Of a stretch of 64,000 nucleotides of DNA, positions 24,360-34,941 are shown piece after piece. This stretch comes from Tetmemena sp. SeJ-2015. Taxonomy: Eukaryota > Ciliophora > Spirotrichea > Sporadotrichida > Oxytrichidae. A model generated the notes under the pieces. The model had not been told where the DNA came from. It did no database searches and worked only from the letters and a program-made list of their open reading frames with translations. Where the stretch lies: assembly GCA_027382625.1 (NCBI GenBank), contig JAJKFJ010021298.1, positions 32,675 to 96,674 on the forward strand, in the 5' to 3' direction. Within the stretch, counting starts at the first letter, position 1, and each line of letters opens with the position of its first letter. A program made the translations under genes and the position numbers.

Positions 24360-27300
24360 TCGTAATGACAAGTGCGATCCCGCTTCTGTTTGCAAATACC
24401 TGTCGCTTTATAATGTTTCAGATCGTGAAAGAAAAAGAAACAATGATCTATAAATCCTTCTGCACGCTTAACATGAGTTCATTAGCCTATGCTTTTTCAT
24501 TCATTGCTATTCAGTTCTTCAATTGCTTATTCTAATTATAATAAGTATATCTTATAAAAAGTTTATTCACAGCTCTATTGCTTACGCTATCAAACATAGC
24601 TATCATCAATGATATCAATGAAATAAAATTTCCGTTCTTTTTACATGATGGTTGGGAAGTGGTTTTGCTTTTCTTGACTTTGTTTCTGTTCGGCATAGCC
24701 ATGATAAGTTTCTCTCTGACTATAACCACACTCTTCAATGATTCAAAGTTTTCAACCCAGGTAGGATTCTTGGCACTCTTCCTACCTGTTTTCATTTACA
24801 TATCGATTGAAGTGTTCCTATTCTAGTATTCCTACAACCTGATACCTATACTTTTATAATGATATGTAATTATTTAAGGAATTACTTTCTTGGTTTCCTC
24901 ACATTCCATGCATGAAGCTATCTTAACTGTACTTGTGAGCTTACTTCGATCCTAATAAGAAGGTCACAGATGCTAATGAATGCCTTTAATTCCTACTATT
25001 AATCTTAAATGCAGTCTGCTGGTTCGCACTAAACCAAAATGAGTTTAATTTTAGAAAAAATTATATTCTATAAGGTTTCTAGTTTATATTTGTTGCTAGA
25101 TAGAGTAATCAATAAAAACAAGAATCTGTTGTTTCCCAAGGAGTAAAAGCAATAAATAGATAAGAAAGCTGATAAAGGAGGGAGGATTGCTACTTAGTAA
25201 TCATCTACTAGGAAAAACTCTCACAGTTCGGTAAACCTCACTCATGGAAATGAAGAAGACAAGGAGTTTAATTCCTAATTATTAAATAGCCCGCAACAAT
25301 ACAATGAGCAGTTAGATTGTATAAAGATAGATAGAGTATCTAAGGCATTCCTTTTTCCTTTATTAAATATTATACAATGCATTTGGAGACTGCCAAGTTC
25401 TCAAGAATTTTTCACTCAGATTAAAGACTAATAAGATTGTTTGCTTGTTAGGAAACAATGGCTCAGGAAAAACCACTTTGATAAATTTGCTAGTTGGCTT
25501 AATTAAGCCTGACTCTGGAAGTGTGAGCATCTACGGCCATAGTTTAGAAAAAGAGTTGCACGTTTGCAGAAGCAGCATTTGTCTTTGCTAATAATTTGAC
25601 TTTCTATTGAATGACCTCACTCCTCGGGAGCATCTCTATCTTGTCTGCAAAATGAGAGCGGTGGATAATTCTAAACTCGAGAAAGTGTAAATGTGTATAG
25701 AGCTATATTTCTTAATAAGTGATTGATGAGACTCTTGAAGTAGTGATGCTGAGCAAGGAACAAAACAAAAAAGCGAAGAACCTTTCTGGAGGCATGAAAC
25801 GGAAGCTATCTCTGGGTATGGCTCTGATAGGGGACGCAAAGTTTATTATCCTGGATGAACCCACTTCTTGTCTTGACTTCTAATCTCGAATTAGCTATTA
25901 GCTATTTGAGACTTATCGAATTTATTTGAATGCAAGTATGGAGGATTATCAAGGATATAGCGAAAGATAGGACTATTCTGATGACAACCTAGCACATAGA
26001 GGAGGCTAGACTATATAGCTGATAAGATCTGCATCCTAAAAGAAGGGCGAGTGCTTCATTTTGATACTCCATAAAATCTCAAGAAGATGCACAGCTATGG
26101 TTTCAAGCTAGAGATAACACCTGAACATCCGCAGTTCAATCAAGAATTCACATTTTACTAATCACAAATAGCTAAATATGTACTGAGCTAGCTCGAGAAT
26201 TCTTACATACTTGAGCCAAGAACGCTCAATAAGTTCAAAAAGAGAATTGGCTCCTTTTAATTTATTAAAGTTAACATTCATGATTCCTTACAAGCATCAA
26301 GTCTAGATTGCTTCAGTTCTCGATGAGTTATTGAATAAGTATCCAAACTTCATTCCTGATATAAGCATGAACTCTCTTGAAGATGCTTACTTACATATCT
26401 ACAATGAATCAGTGAACGACTACTTAGAGTAACTAAAGCTCGATAACCTGCTTTCAGATTCTAATGAAGGGGACATCTCGAGTCTTGAATAGACTGTACA
26501 AACAAAGAACGCTAAATTCTCTCTTGATGACTCGCGAATGAATTAATTCCAGGCTATGGAGAGGAAACAAAGCTCATTATCCTATCCTTACAGGAACACT
26601 TTAGCTAAGCTAATGATTAAAAGGCCTGCTTCCCTAGAAAGAGGAACTTTTAAACAAATACTCCTGATGATTCAAGTGAGGTTCAAGTTTTTCGCCAAGT
26701 CTCCTCGACTGTGGTTTTTCTTTATGCTTCTCTGTATGCCGCGAATGATCATAGATATTATGATTGATGTGATTCGTTAGGATAAATCTGACTACTACAA
26801 TAGATTATGATGACCATAATTAGGGTTCAGACTTTAGTGTTTTGCCTTATATCTGGAATTTTCTTGTACGTTCTTGGCAATGATTTTTAACTCAGAGAAG
26901 ACTGCTATGAGGATGATGGGTCTTAGAACTGTTCCCTACTATATAGGATACTACATCGCGGACTATATAATCTGTAAAAAAATTTTCTTATGTTAATCTA
27001 TATTTTCTACATTATTCCTAACCTATTGGTGGTAATTCTTTGCTACTCCTTACAGATTAGTCTCTTTACTAATTTTCAAATTGTCAAGATAATCACATTC
27101 CAAAATTTTACTCTCTTTTATCTATAAGATAAGTTGCATGATTACTTTCGGTGCTATCCTTATACCCCTAAGTTATTTGATAAATTGTATACTCCTAATT
27201 TTTATCTCTTTCTCATTGATAGGCTTCATTTTTAAAGACTATGATAACGCATTTAGAAACTCAGGTCTGATCCTCTTCACCTTTGGTTTCTTAATAGCAG

Positions 27301-29244
27301 ATGCGATTTCTTGCATCTCTCACACGAGCTTTTACTCTGATGGAGCAGATATCTTGCCTGCTAGATTCATTGCTATGCTTGACCCTTTTGTCTTTTACTA
27401 CTGGACGTAAGGGTTTCCCATCAGAGATGACATGCACCGATTTCTATTATAAATTTCTCTATGTTTTAATGCCAGGTTAGGGAGATAAATTTTACCATTT
27501 ATTATCCTATCCCATTTATCATAGAGAGACTAAATTACCCTGAGCCTTCAATTAGTATTTTGCCTAATCCAGGTTATCCTTGGATTCATGGTGCTTGCAG
27601 TTTTAATTTACATTGACATATAAAGACATCGCAAAATCATCAAACAGAAGCAGTTAGACAGAAAGAGATAAATCCCTCTAATAATTATCCAAATCAGAAA
27701 AAGGAATACTAGGAACATTCAAAGTGAAATATTAACCAAAGGATCATTAGAATAAGGTGGAGTTGAGTCTGTTCTCTTAGAAAAACATCTACTTTTAAAT
27801 TTTATTGTCTTTAGAAAAGTATATGATAGAGGGTTCTGAGATATCTAAACAGTATCAAGACTCAAAGCTGGCAGTTAAGGATATAAGCCTTTAACTAAAG
27901 CCCAAATAGATTCTAGGTATCTTGGGTCCTAATGGTGCAGGCAAAAGTTCTCTTTTCAGTATCCTCGCACTGATGCAATCACGAACTCTGGGAAATGTTT
28001 CCATCCTGGGTAAGACATTAATTTAATGTAATTTTAAAGAGAGCATTTTTAAAAAGAAACTAGAGGAATTTAAGCCAGCATAAGATGGAGAAAAGTTAGG
28101 ATTAGTGGCTTAGAATAACATCCTGTGGGATACTTTTACAGTAGATGAGCATTTGAATCTGGCGGGAGACTAAAGGGATATCCAAGGTCATATATAGACA
28201 AGCAGAAAACGATTATAAAATACGTTCTGGGCTTGGATATATACTCAAAAAGATAGGCGATGTACCTTAGCGGGGGCAACAAGAGAAAATTGAATTCAGT
28301 TTTGTTAATCATTAGAATATTTTTGATTGTGTACAGCGATGGCTTTGATTGGGGACCCTCAGTTATTTTTATTGGATGAGTGTTCAGCTGGAATGTCAAA
28401 ATAATGTTTATAATTGATTGAGTGAATGGATCCTATATCTCGCAAGAGGTTTTTCTCTTTTTTGAGGCGCTAAGATAACGTGGCTGCAATTCTCATAACT
28501 CAAAGGATAGACGAGGCAGAGGATATTTGCGACGATATCGCCATCATTTATTTATAAGTGAGTTATTTCTTACTTAATCATGGCTAATGGGAAGATCAAA
28601 GATATAGGCGCTCCAAACTTACTAAAACTTAAGCATGGATCAGGTTTCTAACTAAAAATAGAACTCTTTTCGCGCCTTGAGGAGTTAGATATAGAGGAAC
28701 ACATCCAATCTTAGTTGCCTTTTTGCAAACGTCAATCCGCTTGTGAAGACAATGAAAGCTTTTTTAAGTTTGAATGAATATAGTATATATACTTTATTAG
28801 CTCCAAATACATCTGCTATAATTTTCATTAAACGCTCTTTAGAGTCATTTAATCATTGGCATACTATAATTTTGACGAGATAGAGAACTACCACAGCAGC
28901 AACCGCTTTAGTCTAAAGCATAAGATGGCTCATCTCTTTCGTGAGATGTGCGAGCTAATCGAAAATGAGAAAATCAAAGACTTCTCAATTACTCGATCCT
29001 CGCTCGAGCAAGTCCTCACCAAATTTTCAAAAGGTAATCTCAAAAAATAATTTCGCATAGGCTGATTAACAGAGAAGATTTATTATTTAATCTGAGGGAA
29101 AGTAAATTACTTGGTGAGGCAGCTACTAATAAGAATTAAGAGGGGGTGGTAAATCGATGGCTTAAAATAGAGATTCCTATGAAATGCAATAGGACGCAAC
29201 AGAGTATACTGAATCCTCTTTATCATGGAAATTATTTAGAATGA
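24346..29244 (+). CDS. ABCA-type transporter copy 1, body (all but the first coding segment)
   Basis: Full-size ABC exporter of the ABCA type, two membrane domains each followed by an ATPase domain; cargo probably lipid, by family. The body opens at the pointer with [15 protein letters not shown] (TM2). The first ATPase domain has Walker A GNNGSGKT at 25451-25474, signature LSGGMKRK and Walker [10 protein letters not shown]. The second has Walker A GPNGAGKS at 27925-27948, signature LSGGNKRK and Walker [11 protein letters not shown]. The H-loop His is Gln in both ([16 protein letters not shown]). It ends YHGNYLE plus TGA at 29242-29244. No start codon is present here; it lies inverted at 29654. 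An in-frame TGA at 24936-24938 (Lys in copy 2) and several single-base slips mean copy 1 could be decaying or mis-assembled. Confidence 0.9.
24527..24562. other. IES, 36 bp, pointer TTATTC
   Basis: TTATTC occurs at 24527-24532 and 24563-24568. Removal gives [14 protein letters not shown]. Copy 2 has a 53 bp IES seven bases away at the matching site with pointer TGCT. Confidence 0.95.
25345..25378. other. IES, 34 bp, pointer GCATT
   Basis: GCATT occurs at 25345-25349 and 25379-25383. Removal gives [16 protein letters not shown] at the start of the first ATPase domain. Copy 2 has an IES about 8 bases away with pointer ATCC. Confidence 0.95.
25683..25716. other. IES, 34 bp, pointer AAGTG, copy 1 only
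   Basis: AAGTG occurs at 25683-25687 and 25717-25721. Removal joins SKLEKV to [11 protein letters not shown]. Copy 2 is uninterrupted here (ETVINETLETVMLS). Confidence 0.94.
25888..25927. other. IES, 40 bp, pointer GAAT, copy 1 only
   Basis: GAAT occurs at 25888-25891 and 25928-25931. Removal joins LDFQSR to [13 protein letters not shown] just after Walker B. Copy 2 is uninterrupted. Confidence 0.92.
26963..26997. other. IES, 35 bp, pointer CTATAT, copy 1 only
   Basis: CTATAT occurs at 26963-26968 and 26998-27003. Removal gives [14 protein letters not shown], matching copy 2 ([14 protein letters not shown]), which lacks the insert. Confidence 0.93.
27086..27125. other. IES, 40 bp, pointer AAGATAA
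   Basis: AAGATAA occurs at 27086-27092 and 27126-27132. Removal joins FQIVKI to [12 protein letters not shown]. Copy 2 has an IES at the same site with the same pointer core AAGATA. Confidence 0.94.
27177..27215. other. IES, 39 bp, pointer TTGATA, copy 1 only
   Basis: TTGATA occurs at 27177-27182 and 27216-27221. Removal joins LSYLI to [15 protein letters not shown]. The insert is an open multiple of three; copy 2 lacks it. Confidence 0.94.
28297..28333. other. IES, 37 bp, pointer CAG
   Basis: CAG occurs at 28297-28299 and 28334-28336. Removal joins GGNKRKLNS to [11 protein letters not shown]. Copy 2 has an IES a few bases away with pointer CTCTG. Confidence 0.9.
28391..28423. other. IES, 33 bp, pointer GAATG, copy 1 only
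   Basis: GAATG occurs at 28391-28395 and 28424-28428. Removal joins LLDECSAGM to [11 protein letters not shown]; copy 2 is uninterrupted (SAGMDPISRK). Confidence 0.95.
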
Positions 29245-29407
29245 GCTTTAAAAAGTGCAAGAGTTAAGTAATCCTTTTTTTGCTTTTGCGATGATTTAGA
29301 AGCCTGTTAATTTGATATCAATTAAGAATTATAATTTTTGTATTTTAACATTTTATTTACACTTTGAAAAGATAGATAGTTCCAAATGTATCTATATAGT
29401 AGCTTAT

Positions 29408-29421
29408 AATTGAAAGTATAA
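29408..29421 (-). other. scrambled-gene pointer, copy 1, MDS1 side (14 bp)
   Basis: AATTGAAAGTATAA on plus, the exact reverse complement of 24346-24359. The match ends at a mismatch on both sides. Confidence 0.9.
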
Positions 29422-29654
29422 TATGCCACACGATTAGTTATTTCATTTTCTGGAAAGCCTTGTTTTCTCAAAGTAATTGGAATCAAAATGTTTGCCAGCA
29501 GGATCAAGAAACAAATTAAAAATTAAAGGCTTGGATAACAAAAATATAAAATTGCGACTGGAAACGTGAACTCAAGGATAGTGTCGATTTTATTTCTCTT
29601 TTTGATTATGAGATTTTTCCAAAAAAGAACCTTGAACTAAGTGGAGAAAGTCAT
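29408..29654 (-). CDS. ABCA-type transporter copy 1, inverted first coding segment (MDS1)
   Basis: Encodes the N-terminus of copy 1 on the opposite strand and downstream of its body: ATG at 29654-29652, MTFSTQFKVLFWKNLIIKKR (the basic-aromatic cytosolic start typical of ABCA proteins), then TM1 and ANILIPITLRKQGF. The segment ends in VAYYTFN at the pointer 29408-29421. Read through the inverted pointer into the body at 24346, the frame continues as [17 protein letters not shown]. It lies 164 bp past the body's stop. One IES interrupts it, whereas the equivalent segment of copy 2 has none. Sequence beyond the pointer (below 29408) no longer resembles copy 2. Confidence 0.93.
29513..29548. other. 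IES, 36 bp, pointer AAATT, in inverted MDS1 of copy 1
   Basis: AAATT occurs at 29513-29517 and 29549-29553. Removal joins EFTFPVAI to CFLILLANILIP. The copy 2 segment (VVMCALTFLCNILMP) is uninterrupted. Confidence 0.9.
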
Positions 29655-29860
29655 TTTGTTTATAATGATAGTCCTTTTCTATTAATCTGGATCAAAATTA
29701 TTACTTGCTTTGTATATTCTATGAATTATAGGATAGAGTTATTATATCTATTTTGATTATAATTTTACACAAAGCCTTTATTCCTTCTATTAAAGATATT
29801 TGAATTTAATATCAATTCACGATATTTACTTTCCGTAAATAAAGTTATAATATTTTGTCC

Positions 29861-29872
29861 CTTTCAACTTCG
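29861..29872 (+). other. scrambled-gene pointer, copy 2, body side (12 bp)
   Basis: CTTTCAACTTCG, identical to the reverse complement of 34930-34941; flanking bases differ on both sides. Confidence 0.9.
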
Positions 29873-32800
29873 TAATGACGAGTGCGATCCCGCTTCTGTT
29901 TGCAAATACCTGCCGATTCATAATGTTTCAGATCGTGAAGGAAAAGGAAACCATGATCTATAAGTCCTTCTGCACTCTCAATATGAGTTCCCTAGCATAT
30001 TCTCTCTCATTCATCGCAGTCCAATTCGTCAATTGCTAATTTAATGTAATGAAATCTAATTTTTATCTTACAAATATAAAATTAAATGCTTGTTCACAGC
30101 GCTTCTATTGACTCTGTCAAATATCATTATCATAGGCGATGCTATAAAACATCTAGTCATTATCACTGTATTAATTTGATATGCACGTGGAGTGGTTTTG
30201 TTCTTTCTGGCGAATTTGCTTTTCGGAGTTGCGATGATAATGTTCTCTCTGACAGTGACAACTCTTTTTAACGATTCTAAATTCTCCACTCAGATTGGCT
30301 TCCTGGGTCTTTTCTTGCCTGTTTTCCTCTATATTGCTATTGAAGTTTTTGTCTTCCCCAATTAAAGAGAAGTCTTGCTTGCACATTAAGAATATAGAAA
30401 TTAAATGAAAAGAAATTAATATTATCTGAAGCACTATCGTGGCTGCCTCATATCCCATGCATGAAGCTATCACAGACCTATTTAAAATCCTACTTTGATC
30501 CATTTAAGGTTCTAGATAGCACTCGGGAATGGCTTCACTTTGTCCTCCTCATTGCAAATATTGTCTTCTGGTTCGTGCTAAACAAAAGCATGAAAAAATC
30601 ATGCTTGGCAGTGAGAATAAATAAGGATGAGGTTTATTCTTGATACCCTTGACAATTTGATTAACTAGAATAAAAATCCATTGCTTATGCTACAGCAGCA
30701 AATTACCGATAATGATAAGAAAGCAGATTGCTCAAGTAAGGGGAAATAAAACCGACCCACCAATAAGAGTGACTCAACTCAGAAATCTCTAAACTAGTGT
30801 GTTGAAACGGAGGATGATATGACAACGTTAAGATCCAAATTTATCCAAGAAGGCACTGAAGGGGCTGACTAGGAGAGGAGCTTCAGCATTGAAGATTGCA
30901 TCAAGATTGATAACATATCCTAATAAGTATATAGCTGCGTTTTAGAAAATATTGCTGCTTTTATTAAATCCAAGGCTTTTGGAGAAAACAAGGTTGTCAG
31001 AAATTTCTCATTAAGAATCCATCAAAGTGAAATTGTATGCTTACTGGGAAATAATGGAGCTGGCAAAACTACTCTAATCAACATGCTTGTGGGATTAATT
31101 AAGCCAGATTCTGGACGAGTGAGTATCTACGGCCACAGTTTAGATAAGGAATTGTGCATTTGTAGAAACAACATCAGACTGTGCAGCAATTCGACTTTCT
31201 GTTGTATGACCTCACTCCTCGAGAACATCTGTACTTTGTCAGCTAAATGAGAGGTATCGAAGATTCGCAATTAGAGACAGTCATAAATGAAACCTTAGAG
31301 ACTGTCATGCTCTCTAATGATCAGAATAAACTGGTGCGCCATCTCTCTGGTGGGATGAAGCGAAAGCTCTCTCTGGGTATGGCTCTGATAGGAGACGCAA
31401 AGTTTATCATTCTAGATGAGCCGACTTCTGCTTGGATTTCCAGTCCAGGATGCACGTTTGGAAAATTATCAGAGATATCGGCCAAGGCAGATCAATTCTA
31501 ATGACCACTCAACATATTGAGGAAGCAGATCATTTGGCAGATAAGATTTGTATTATCAAAGAGGGAAAGATCATTCACTTTGATACACCTTAGAACCTTA
31601 AGAAGCAGCACTGCTATGGATTCAAGCTAGATATAACTCCTGAGAATCCTTAGTTTAACTAAGAGTTCAAATACTACATACCTTAAATGTCAGAATATGT
31701 TACAGAGGCTCTAAACAAGTCCTATTTGCTAGAGCCATAGACTTCATATTTTGTTAGACGTATGTTTAATTATTAAGTAGACTTTGAATAAGCTTACTTT
31801 CATGATACCTTATAACTAGCAAATCAGGATAGCCTAAGTCTTAGACCATATACTTTAGTAGTATCCTAATTTCGTCCCAGACATAAGTATGAACTCACTT
31901 GAAGATGCTTACCTGCATGTTTATAACGAATCTGTCAACGACTATCTTGAACAATTGAAGTTAGATAATTAGGCTCTTTGATAGAAAAAAATTGATTCAA
32001 TTCTATTAAAATTTAAAATGTATACTCCCGATGGAGAGAGCAACTTAGGCGATCAAAATATAACCAAATTTAGCTTAGAAGACTCAACCCAATTAAAGTC
32101 ACTTCGAGGTGGAAGCAAAAGGCTTCTTGGGCAGACTTTCTCGGGGTACTATGTTCAAAGCTAAAATTGAGAGACCTCTCAGCTTGAATACGAGTGCACT
32201 TCATCAGATAATCCTCATGATCTAGCTAAGATTCAAGATATTCTCTAAATCTCCAAGAATGTGGCTTTTCTTTTTATCACTCTGTCTCCCTCAATTAATC
32301 ATAGCGCTTAATTGAATATTTTCCTCGCTTGTTCCTCGACATAATGATTGATCTCTTCTCTGAAAATGAAGATAACCCCGACCCATAAATAATGATGATA
32401 GTCATCCGCACTTAGACGCTGGTCTTTTGTTTGATCTCTGGTATTTTCTTGTATGTGCTTGGAAATGACTTTCTATCACAGAGGAGGATCCTGATGCGAA
32501 ATATGGGGCTAAGGACAGTTCCTTACTATATCGGTTATTACATCTGCGACTATATATTCTACATTATCCCTAACATGATCATCGTTATTGCCTGTAACTG
32601 CATGAGACTTGTGCTTTTTACTGACTTCTAAATTGTCAAGATAGGTTAAAAATGAAGTAGATTTTAATTTTAGATTAAGAAGATAAGTTGCATGGTGAGC
32701 TTTGGGAGTGTGCTGATACCGATCAGCTACTTAATTGGCTTCATTTTTAAGGAGTATGATAACGCTTTTAGAAACTCTGGGCTGATTCTCTACACTTTTG

Positions 32801-34727
32801 GATTTCTAGTTGCAGATGCGATTTCCTCCATCTCAAAATCTGAGTTTTACTAGATTGATCAAGAACTCAGCAAATACAGATTCATTGCCATGATTGACCC
32901 CTTTGTTTCTATTATTGGGCTTAAGGTTTCCCAGTCAAGAACTAAATCATTCTATTATCTCTTAATGAAATCAAGATTTCATTTATAAAATGCCCAATAC
33001 TGGTGATGCAAGAATGATGAGTCTGCAATTAACATCTCTTAGATATTTTTTATATCTGCAACTTTCATTCTGTCTAATCCAGATTGTGATTGGCTTAATT
33101 CTTCTGTCCATAATTATCTTGATAGATATCCACCGCCATCGCAAACTCCATAAGCTAGAGAAAATTCCAGAAGGAGGGTTTAAAAACAAGCCTAATTTAA
33201 CAACTGTAGCGTCTATGAAAGAAACAATATTCAGAATAGTGATGCCACTAAAGCCTCAGAGATAGATGAAGGAGTGAGCTCATTAGGCAAAAACTCAAAT
33301 CAATAAGTACTTATTTTTAACGTTGTAGAGGTTCCAAGATTAATTCATTTCATATTGTTTATGAAGTATGAATATTATTTGAATGAGATCTGTACAAGGA
33401 GTATACGGAGAATAAGTTTGCAGTGTAGAACATAAATTTTACTTTGAAGAGTGGATCAGTGATAGGAATTCTGGGTCCGAATGGAGCAGGCAAGACTTCT
33501 CTCTTTAACATGATTGCTTTGGTTCAACAGCGAAGTAAAGGAACTATTAACATTCTGGGAAAGTATCAACAATTTCAATCTTATAATGAGCTTAAAATTT
33601 TGAGAAAGAACTTGGAGTCATTCAAGCCAGCTATTGAAGGTGAGAAGATAGGGATGGTGGCATAGCATAACATCCTTTGGGACACTTTCACAGTAGATGA
33701 GCATTTGAATTTGGCCGGGTAGCTCAAGGGATATCCTCGCTACTATATTGAGCAGCAGAAAGCGGTTTGAAGCATGTACTTAGCTTAAACGAATACTCTA
33801 AAAGACAGGCACGATTCCTGAGTGGTGGCAACAAGAGAAAGCTCTGAATAAACATTTTTAAAAATGAAATATAATCTCTGCACAGCCATGGCTATGATAG
33901 GAGATCCTTAAGTTCTGTTTCTAGATGAGTGCTCAGCAGGCATGGATCCTATTTCTAGAAAGAAGTTACTAAACTATTTGAGGCGGCAGGAAGTGGCAGT
34001 GGTGCTCATCACTCAAAGAATCGACGAGGCAGAGGATATTTGCGACAACATAGCAATCATTTACCACTTCCTATATCTTGCTATCTATGAATCATGTCGA
34101 ATGGGAAATTCAAGGATATTGGACCGCCCTCCTATCTCAAGAACCGCCATGGAAACGGCTATCAGATCAAAATTGAGCTCTACTCTCGTAACGACGAGTA
34201 TGAAATCAATGAGCACATTTAAGACTAACTGCCATTCTGTTAGCGCACAGCCTGCACAGAGGAAGAGAGTCTCAAGCAGATCTGCTACAATTTTCTCTCA
34301 TCATTTATTCAAGTTATTGAAATAATTTCGATGACATAGACGACTATCATAACAGCAATCAGTACGGGCTGAAACATAAGATGGCGCACCTATTTAGAGA
34401 AATCTCAGACTTGATGTAAAGTGGCAAGATCAAGGATTTCTCTATCTCCAGATCAACAATGGAGGAGGTGCTCACTAAGTTCTCTAGAGTTCATCAAACT
34501 TGCTTCAAATGTGTGCATGTATTTAACTACGATGGATATTAATTGTTGCTCAGATTTAGTCATAGGGAACCAACGGGCAGATATCTTAAAAGAGCAAAGG
34601 ATTGCTTCTAGGTTTAAAAACTGAAAGCAGAAATGTGGGAGAAGATGAACCTCAAGAGGAATATGACCTGAACCAGTATAATACAGAGGCTAATGAATCC
34701 ATGTATCATGGAAACTATTTGGACTGA
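29861..34727 (+). CDS. ABCA-type transporter copy 2, body (all but the first coding segment)
   Basis: Close paralogue of copy 1 in direct tandem. It opens at the pointer with [13 protein letters not shown]. First ATPase domain: Walker A GNNGAGKT at 31047-31070, signature LSGGMKRK, Walker [11 protein letters not shown]. Second: Walker A GPNGAGKT at 33474-33497, signature LSGGNKRK, Walker [13 protein letters not shown]. The second membrane domain reads YVLGNDFLSQRRILM and DYIFYIIPN. It ends YHGNYLD plus TGA at 34725-34727. One base (a T) seems missing after DEPTSA near 31432, where copy 1 and the family have the LDFQSR frame. Four IESs were found, fewer than the nine in the copy 1 body. The start codon lies inverted at 35137. 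Probably an integral exporter of the cell or organelle membrane. Confidence 0.92.
30034..30086. other. IES, 53 bp, pointer TGCT
   Basis: TGCT occurs at 30034-30037 and 30087-30090. Removal gives [16 protein letters not shown], homologous to the copy 1 IES at 24527. Confidence 0.95.
30917..30967. other. IES, 51 bp, pointer ATCC
   Basis: ATCC occurs at 30917-30920 and 30968-30971. Removal joins IKIDNIS to KAFGENKVVRNFSL, homologous to the copy 1 IES at 25345. Confidence 0.94.
32638..32679. other. IES, 42 bp, pointer AAGATA
   Basis: AAGATA occurs at 32638-32643 and 32680-32685. Removal joins FQIVKI to SCMVSFGSVLIP. Same site and same pointer core as copy 1 at 27086. Confidence 0.94.
33842..33875. 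other. IES, 34 bp, pointer CTCTG
   Basis: CTCTG occurs at 33842-33846 and 33876-33880. Removal joins GGNKRKL to CTAMAMIGDPQVLF, close to the copy 1 IES at 28297 but with another pointer. Confidence 0.93.
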
Positions 34728-34929
34728 AGTATAGAGAGATGAGGGTCCTCAGTCCCCTAAAATTAATATAAGTACAAATCGAATGTTATCAAAATCTTTA
34801 AATATATTAGACCAACACCACCACCACATGCTATATATGTTTAGTTGTTTATGCTTTTTCATTTATCAAATGTGAGTTTTAAGTATGATTTACGTAATCA
34901 TGAACATCAAATCGGTTTGATTAAATATG

Positions 34930-34941
34930 CGAAGTTGAAAG
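34930..34941 (-). other. scrambled-gene pointer, copy 2, MDS1 side (12 bp)
   Basis: CGAAGTTGAAAG on plus, the exact reverse complement of 29861-29872. Confidence 0.9.

Noticed and set aside
24927..24948. A 12 bp micro-IES shared by both transporters (TACTT in copy 1, CCTA in copy 2)
   Set aside because: The two copies align codon for codon without a gap here, so the sequence is more simply coding with one TGA in copy 1.
25888..25930. Calling the inserts spliceosomal introns
   Set aside because: Most lack GT-AG ends, are bounded by exact direct repeats, and several share a paralogous site with different ends. True GTAAGT introns elsewhere look different.
29322..29407. Continuation of the inverted transporter segment past its pointer
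   Set aside because: The frame stays open, but similarity to copy 2 ends exactly at the pointer, so it is treated as eliminated or untranslated DNA.
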